Below are positions 21,421-25,214 of a stretch of 25,214 bases of DNA, one piece after another. The notes beneath the pieces are model-generated. The model was not told the DNA's origin. It worked only from the letters and a program-made list of their open reading frames with translations, and ran no database searches. The translations under genes and the position numbers were made by a program. The DNA lies in NCBI GenBank assembly GCA_009698045.1, contig WLRE01000009.1, positions 1 to 25,214 of the forward strand, in the 5' to 3' direction. This stretch comes from Actinomycetota bacterium. GTDB taxonomy: Bacteria > Actinomycetota > Actinomycetes > Nanopelagicales > Nanopelagicaceae. Every line of letters begins with the position of its first letter. Position 1 is the first letter of the stretch.

Positions 21421-21447
21421 GCAGGTGGCTAATCTTGCCAGCCCTGC
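21421..21447 (-). terminator. Hairpin after ffh
   Basis: GCAGG plus TGGC pair with GCCA plus CCTGC in a nine-base stem with a two-base bulge and a seven-base loop, about 20 bases after the ffh stop. No T run follows, so it may end transcription weakly or protect the 3' end. It lies in the 162-bp gap 21305-21466. Confidence 0.38.
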
Positions 21448-21466
21448 TCTCTTGCGCCAAATCGGC

Positions 21467-22957
21467 TTAATTGCCCTCTTCTTGAGCGCGTTTAGCCGGG
21501 TTACCAGACTTAGATTTCTTCTTGGGGGGCTGGTTTTTCACTGGTGCTTTCGGCATTCCTGGCATACCCGGCATACCCGCCATACCCGCCATACCCGACA
21601 TGCCTGTCATACCTGTCATGCCCGGAAGCTGTGGCATTCCTTTGCCACTGCGCATCGCCTTCATCATCTTCTGTGCGCCACTAAAACGTTCCATTAATGA
21701 ATTTACTTCAGAGACCGCACGACCACTGCCCTTAGCAATACGCGAACGTCTTGAGCCATTAAGAACTTTGGGATCCCGGCGTTCTAGCGGAGTCATCGAT
21801 TGCACAATAGCTTGAGTGCGAACTAGTTCTGATTCATCAAATTGTTCAAGTTGTTTCTTCATCGCTCCAGAATTTGCACCTGGCAACATGCCAAGCAGCT
21901 TGGTCATAGAGCCCATCTTCTTCATAGCCTCTAGTTGAGAGAGAAAATCATCTAGCGTGAAATCTTCGCCGCTAGCAAATTTGGTCTCTAGCTTGGCTGC
22001 AGTATCTGAATCAAAAGCGCCTTTTGCAGTCTCGGCGAGTGTTGCAATATCTCCCATACCCAATATTCGCGAGGCCATACGCTCGGGATAGAAGAGATCA
22101 AAATCGCCAATCTTTTCACCCGTAGAGGCGAACATAATCGGCTTGCCCGTAACCTGAGTTATCGAAAGCGCGGCACCACCACGAGCATCGCCATCAATTT
22201 TGGTGAGTACAACACCATCAAAACCGACGCCCTCTTGGAAGGCAACGGCCGTACGGACGGCATCCTGACCAATCATTGCATCAACAACAAAGAGAATTTC
22301 ATCGGGATTGATTGCATCGCGAATCTTGGCCGCTTGTTGCATGAGTTCAGCATCAACGCCTAGGCGTCCAGCGGTGTCGACGATTACGACGTTATGAAGT
22401 TTATCCTCGGCAAATTTAAGACCCGCTTTAGCAACCGCAATCGGATCTCCAACGCCATTACCTGGCTCTGGCGCGAAGACAGGAACACCAACGCTCTCCC
22501 CCACAACTTGAAGTTGGGTGACGGCATTAGGTCGTTGTAAATCTGAAGCAACCAGAAGAGGTGTATCTCCCTGATCCTTTAAGTACTTCGCAAGTTTTCC
22601 GGCAAGGGAGGTCTTACCTGCTCCTTGTAAACCAGTCAGAAGAATGACTGTCGGAGGTTTCTTTGCAAAACGAATCCTGCGCGCGCTGCCGCCCAAGATT
22701 GCAGTGAGTTCAGAGTTAACTATTTCAAAGATTGCTTGGGAAGGATTAGTACTCTTATTGAGTTCGGGCAGTGCAATACGTGCACGAGAATCAACTTTGG
22801 AGATAAAGGAATCTGCTACCTCGAGTGAAACATCAGAATCGAGAAGAGCTGTACGGATCTCGGCGAGAATATCTTCGAGGTCGCCCTCTTTAATCCGCCC
22901 TTTGCTGCGCAATGAAGAGAAAGCGCTAGCGAATTTGGCGGATAAGGAATCGAACAT
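21467..22957 (-). CDS. ffh: Signal recognition particle protein Ffh
   Basis: The 496-residue SRP GTPase binds signal sequences at the ribosome and docks on FtsY. After the N domain (1-90) comes the G domain with the P-loop GLQGAGKTS (109-117), DTAGR (194-198) and TKIDGDARGGAALS (252 onward). The methionine-rich M domain (about 325-440) binds 4.5S RNA and signal peptides. The tail is eight GMx triplets (445-468) followed by a lysine-rich segment. TAGTAT lies seven bases before the ATG at 22957 in the 25-bp gap after glnD. A TTGACG at 22992-22997 is 21 bases above it, too far for a usual promoter. Confidence 0.96.
   Translation of the reverse strand: MFDSLSAKFASAFSSLRSKGRIKEGDLEDILAEIRTALLDSDVSLEVADSFISKVDSRARIALPELNKSTNPSQAIFEIVNSELTAILGGSARRIRFAKKPPTVILLTGLQGAGKTSLAGKLAKYLKDQGDTPLLVASDLQRPNAVTQLQVVGESVGVPVFAPEPGNGVGDPIAVAKAGLKFAEDKLHNVVIVDTAGRLGVDAELMQQAAKIRDAINPDEILFVVDAMIGQDAVRTAVAFQEGVGFDGVVLTKIDGDARGGAALSITQVTGKPIMFASTGEKIGDFDLFYPERMASRILGMGDIATLAETAKGAFDSDTAAKLETKFASGEDFTLDDFLSQLEAMKKMGSMTKLLGMLPGANSGAMKKQLEQFDESELVRTQAIVQSMTPLERRDPKVLNGSRRSRIAKGSGRAVSEVNSLMERFSGAQKMMKAMRSGKGMPQLPGMTGMTGMSGMAGMAGMPGMPGMPKAPVKNQPPKKKSKSGNPAKRAQEEGN
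21554..21625 (-). repeat. 9-base tandem repeats coding the Gly-Met-x tail of Ffh
   Basis: Eight successive 9-base units encode GMT, GMT, GMS, GMA, GMA, GMP, GMP, GMP. Neighbouring units with the same third residue are nearly identical in DNA, indicating slippage. Unit number is expected to vary among relatives. Confidence 0.8.
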
Positions 22958-22964
22958 GGGCGAA

Positions 22965-22970
22965 ATACTA
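22965..22970 (-). promoter_or_regulatory. -10 element of a leaderless promoter for ffh
   Basis: TAGTAT on the minus strand lies seven bases before the ffh ATG. It suggests ffh can be transcribed apart from glnD. Confidence 0.4.
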
Positions 22971-22982
22971 CTGGCTAGAAAG

Positions 22983-25214
22983 TTAGTACTGCGTCAAAAG
23001 GTATGACTCAACTTGGTTAGCCAATAACTTTGCCCGCTCCTCGGTTAACGCCTCACCTGCGAAGTCGGTCACATATAAGGTATCGAACGCTTCCGCTCCG
23101 AGAGTAGAAACAATTGCTGCGCGGATATCAACGCCGAATCTGGAGATTGCTCGCGCTACTGAATAGAGAACTCCAGGTCGATCGTGCATGCGAATTTCAA
23201 GAACTGTTGCTTGTGTTGCAATGTCATTAGTTGCCGTAACAACAGGCGGAGGTACGGGAATTCCTGGAATTTTGCGATAGCTACTGATGCGCTCATCGAT
23301 TCTCTTTGCTAAATCAATCTCACCGGCAATCGCTTTGCGCAGTGTTTCAGTGAGGGCTTCCTCGCTAGGCAGTGAAGCGTTTGGATCTAGTGTGACAATC
23401 CAGTTCATGGCAACTGCTTCTCCAACAGTGCGTGTGCGAGCCGAGCGCACATTCAGCCGAGAGACGCTAAATGTTCCAGCAACAGCAGAGAGAAGTCCTA
23501 CCTGATCTGGCGAAAGAATTTCAATTTCGTGGGCATCATCTCGCTCGATAATCGTGACTGTTAAAGACTTATTGTCGAGTCGAGATAGTTGCTGCGGTGT
23601 GAGTTCTAATTGTTCTGCGGGAGCAATGCCCGTTCCCCCGGTGAGAGCAATAGTGCAGCGATTGACTAAATCAGCAACTAACCCTGCTTTCCAATTGCTC
23701 CAGGCAGTCTTACCTGTCGCCTCGCCATCAGCGATGCTCAGCGCATGCAGGAGTTCAAGTACTTGGGGATCAGATACCAGCGATGTTACATATTCAATTG
23801 TTGCTGGGTCATCGAGGTCGCGCCGGGTTGCTACAGAAGAGAGAAGTAGATGCTGTTTCACAAGAAGTGCAAGAACTTGCGCATCAAGATCAGGAAAGCC
23901 CATACGCAGAGCTAATGGGCGGATTAACTCTTCTCCATAATCCGAATGGTCCTTATCGGGAAATCCTTTACCGATGTCATGCAGTAGTGCGGCCACAAGG
24001 AGTAAATCTGGCCTATGGACAGTGCGAGTTAACTTCGCTGCACGCACCGCGGTCTCGAGCATGTGCCGATCCACAGTGTGACGATGGAGAACGTTGCGTT
24101 GAGGCAAGAATCGAACATGACCCCATTCTGGAATCCAACGTTCGATAATTCCCTCTTGATCAAGGGCTTCGAAGACTCGAATCATTGCCGAACCTGCGCC
24201 AATGAGAGTTACTAAGTCTTCCCGAGAGCTTCTTGGCCATGGAGTAGAAATCGGTGAAAAGCCTTCCGCCAGGCTGATGCAAGCATCAACAGAGAGAGGT
24301 AGTCCGCGCTGTGCGGCTATCGCTGCTGCGCGAAGTCCTATGCCCGAATCGATCAAGATATCTGCACTTGAATCAATAGTGACTTCATTGTTTAGTGCGA
24401 TAACACCTTTACCTAATGGCTCAGACTTACTCTTCTTGAAGATTCCTCGACTCTTACTGCTATCAATTCGATGCCAGGTCAAATCCATTACATAATCCAC
24501 AGCGCGCGAAGCACGCGCAACCTCAAGCATCAACGCATCGGCATCAATAAATTTCATCTCTGCTGCAACTCGATCTTGCTCAGTTAAAAGAAGCTGATCT
24601 CTGCCTTTGCCACTGACCCCGTGTAATACATCTCGTACGTTGGCAAGCAGCGACTCGGCACTTGATAAACGATCGAGGGCCACATCTTCACCGCTCTGAG
24701 CAATTGCCCTCAGGGCATTAATGTCTCGCAATCCCCCACGCGCCTCTTTGAGATCCGGTTCTAAGAGAAATGCCAATTCACCAGATCTTTCAGCGCGTTC
24801 ATATGAACTCGCTCGCAACTGTGACAAATTCCTCTTGGAATTTTTACGCCAATCCTCGGCCACATCAGCAGCCACAGCGTTTACTAAATCAACGTTTCCT
24901 TCAAGGGTTCGAATATCCAAGATACCCATAGCAACCCGAATATCTTGCTGCGCGGTCTCTCTGGTGTGTGTGCGCGTGCGCACCGCATGGTCAACCGGAA
25001 TTCCAGAATCCCACAATGGATAGAGAAGTGCGTTAGCGAATTGCGCCAGTTGCTCTTCATGAGCAGAACCATCATGAACAATTAAAAGATCTAAATCTGA
25101 ACCTGGCGATAGTTCACCGCGGCCATAACCGCCCACTGCCGCAAGCGCAATACTTTTCTCTAGAATCGTGCTCGCTTCGAGTGCGGAAATAAAGAGACCC
25201 GAGAGCTTGCGATC
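22983..25214 (-). CDS. glnD: GlnD, PII uridylyltransferase / uridylyl-removing enzyme, N-terminus cut by window edge
   Basis: The frame is open to the right edge (743 residues plus stop visible), so roughly 30-60 N-terminal residues are missing. Near the edge is the nucleotidyltransferase motif GGYGRGELSPGSDLDLL with its metal-binding Asp pair. A long helical region follows. The HD domain is in the middle, with HTVDRHMLE and LLHDIGKGFPDKDHSDYG. Two ACT domains close the protein: EIEILSPDQVGLLSAVAGTF and EIRMHDRPGVLYSVARAISRFG. GlnD uridylylates or deuridylylates PII according to glutamine, setting nitrogen assimilation. In some actinobacteria the homologue adenylylates PII instead, which this sequence cannot settle. 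A GTG at 25136 lies inside the catalytic motif and is not the start. ffh follows 25 bases downstream. Confidence 0.94.
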   Translation of the reverse strand, partial: DRKLSGLFISALEASTILEKSIALAAVGGYGRGELSPGSDLDLLIVHDGSAHEEQLAQFANALLYPLWDSGIPVDHAVRTRTHTRETAQQDIRVAMGILDIRTLEGNVDLVNAVAADVAEDWRKNSKRNLSQLRASSYERAERSGELAFLLEPDLKEARGGLRDINALRAIAQSGEDVALDRLSSAESLLANVRDVLHGVSGKGRDQLLLTEQDRVAAEMKFIDADALMLEVARASRAVDYVMDLTWHRIDSSKSRGIFKKSKSEPLGKGVIALNNEVTIDSSADILIDSGIGLRAAAIAAQRGLPLSVDACISLAEGFSPISTPWPRSSREDLVTLIGAGSAMIRVFEALDQEGIIERWIPEWGHVRFLPQRNVLHRHTVDRHMLETAVRAAKLTRTVHRPDLLLVAALLHDIGKGFPDKDHSDYGEELIRPLALRMGFPDLDAQVLALLVKQHLLLSSVATRRDLDDPATIEYVTSLVSDPQVLELLHALSIADGEATGKTAWSNWKAGLVADLVNRCTIALTGGTGIAPAEQLELTPQQLSRLDNKSLTVTIIERDDAHEIEILSPDQVGLLSAVAGTFSVSRLNVRSARTRTVGEAVAMNWIVTLDPNASLPSEEALTETLRKAIAGEIDLAKRIDERISSYRKIPGIPVPPPVVTATNDIATQATVLEIRMHDRPGVLYSVARAISRFGVDIRAAIVSTLGAEAFDTLYVTDFAGEALTEERAKLLANQVESYLLTQY

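Noticed and set aside
21305..21466. Possible small RNA (SRP RNA) in the widest gap next to ffh
   Set aside because: The gap is accounted for by the ffh hairpin, the rpsP promoter and the ribosome site; no SRP RNA core or long folded helix was seen.
21425..21697. Plus-strand frame with repeated His-Thr-Arg triplets
   Set aside because: It is the antisense reading of the Gly-Met-x repeat in ffh; the repeat pattern comes from the 9-base units and the rest has no family features.
22992..22997. TTGACG as the -35 of an ffh promoter
   Set aside because: The spacing to TAGTAT is 21 bases, too long for a normal promoter; only the -10 is kept.

Overview
The window is a gene-dense piece of chromosome from an actinobacterium with a reduced, roughly 50% GC genome. 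It holds 26 protein genes (24 complete, one cut at each edge), no RNA gene, no insertion sequence, no CRISPR array and no prophage. No gene-free stretch exceeds 162 bp, and several neighbours overlap. Family content is strongly actinobacterial: DUF3000, DUF3093, DUF3159, DUF4193, a CeoB/CeoC pair and an acyl-ACP desaturase. With the modest GC and tight packing this best fits the freshwater acI/Nanopelagicales group (Planktophila-like); that placement is inference, as no rRNA is present.

Layout. 1-2453: a secreted NlpC/P60 cell-wall hydrolase (cut by the left edge), a 60-residue double-CxxC protein, a stand-alone RibD-type reductase and a DMT transporter. 2482-8589: DUF3000 protein, RNase D, an FTR1 iron permease and a two-gene beta-oxidation operon (thiolase and FadB-like protein). 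8531-14365 (minus): dxs, aconitase and an Fe-S TRAM-domain RNA methyltransferase. 14398-18160: CeoB and CeoC (RCK proteins), DUF3159, dUTPase, hotdog thioesterase, DUF3093 and DUF4193. 18274-19242: acyl-ACP desaturase. 19302-25214 (minus): the translation/secretion/nitrogen block glnD-ffh-rpsP-khpA-rimM-trmD, with glnD cut by the right edge.

The genes are mainly housekeeping: ribosome assembly and tRNA/rRNA modification (rpsP, rimM, trmD, khpA, the methyltransferase, RNase D), protein targeting (ffh), nitrogen signalling (glnD), isoprenoid entry (dxs), the TCA cycle (acnA), fatty-acid breakdown and desaturation, nucleotide hygiene (dut) and potassium control (ceoBC). Compared from memory with the Mycobacterium tuberculosis Rv2680-Rv2699c neighbourhood, the middle of the window is the same ancestral block in shortened and modified form. 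It lacks the APC-type permease beside ceoB and the DUF3710/OB-fold genes beside dut.

The clearest unlisted signal is regulatory. Fifteen of the 26 genes carry a TAnnnT-like -10 hexamer exactly 6 or 7 bases before the start codon, which implies widespread leaderless transcription. It also decides at least two start codons. Genes inside operons instead use Shine-Dalgarno motifs or stop/start overlaps. I found no convincing new multi-gene system. The best leads are the RCK pair without its membrane partner, the 59-bp fadB/dxs tail overlap, and three inverted repeats sitting at the -35 region of leaderless promoters.
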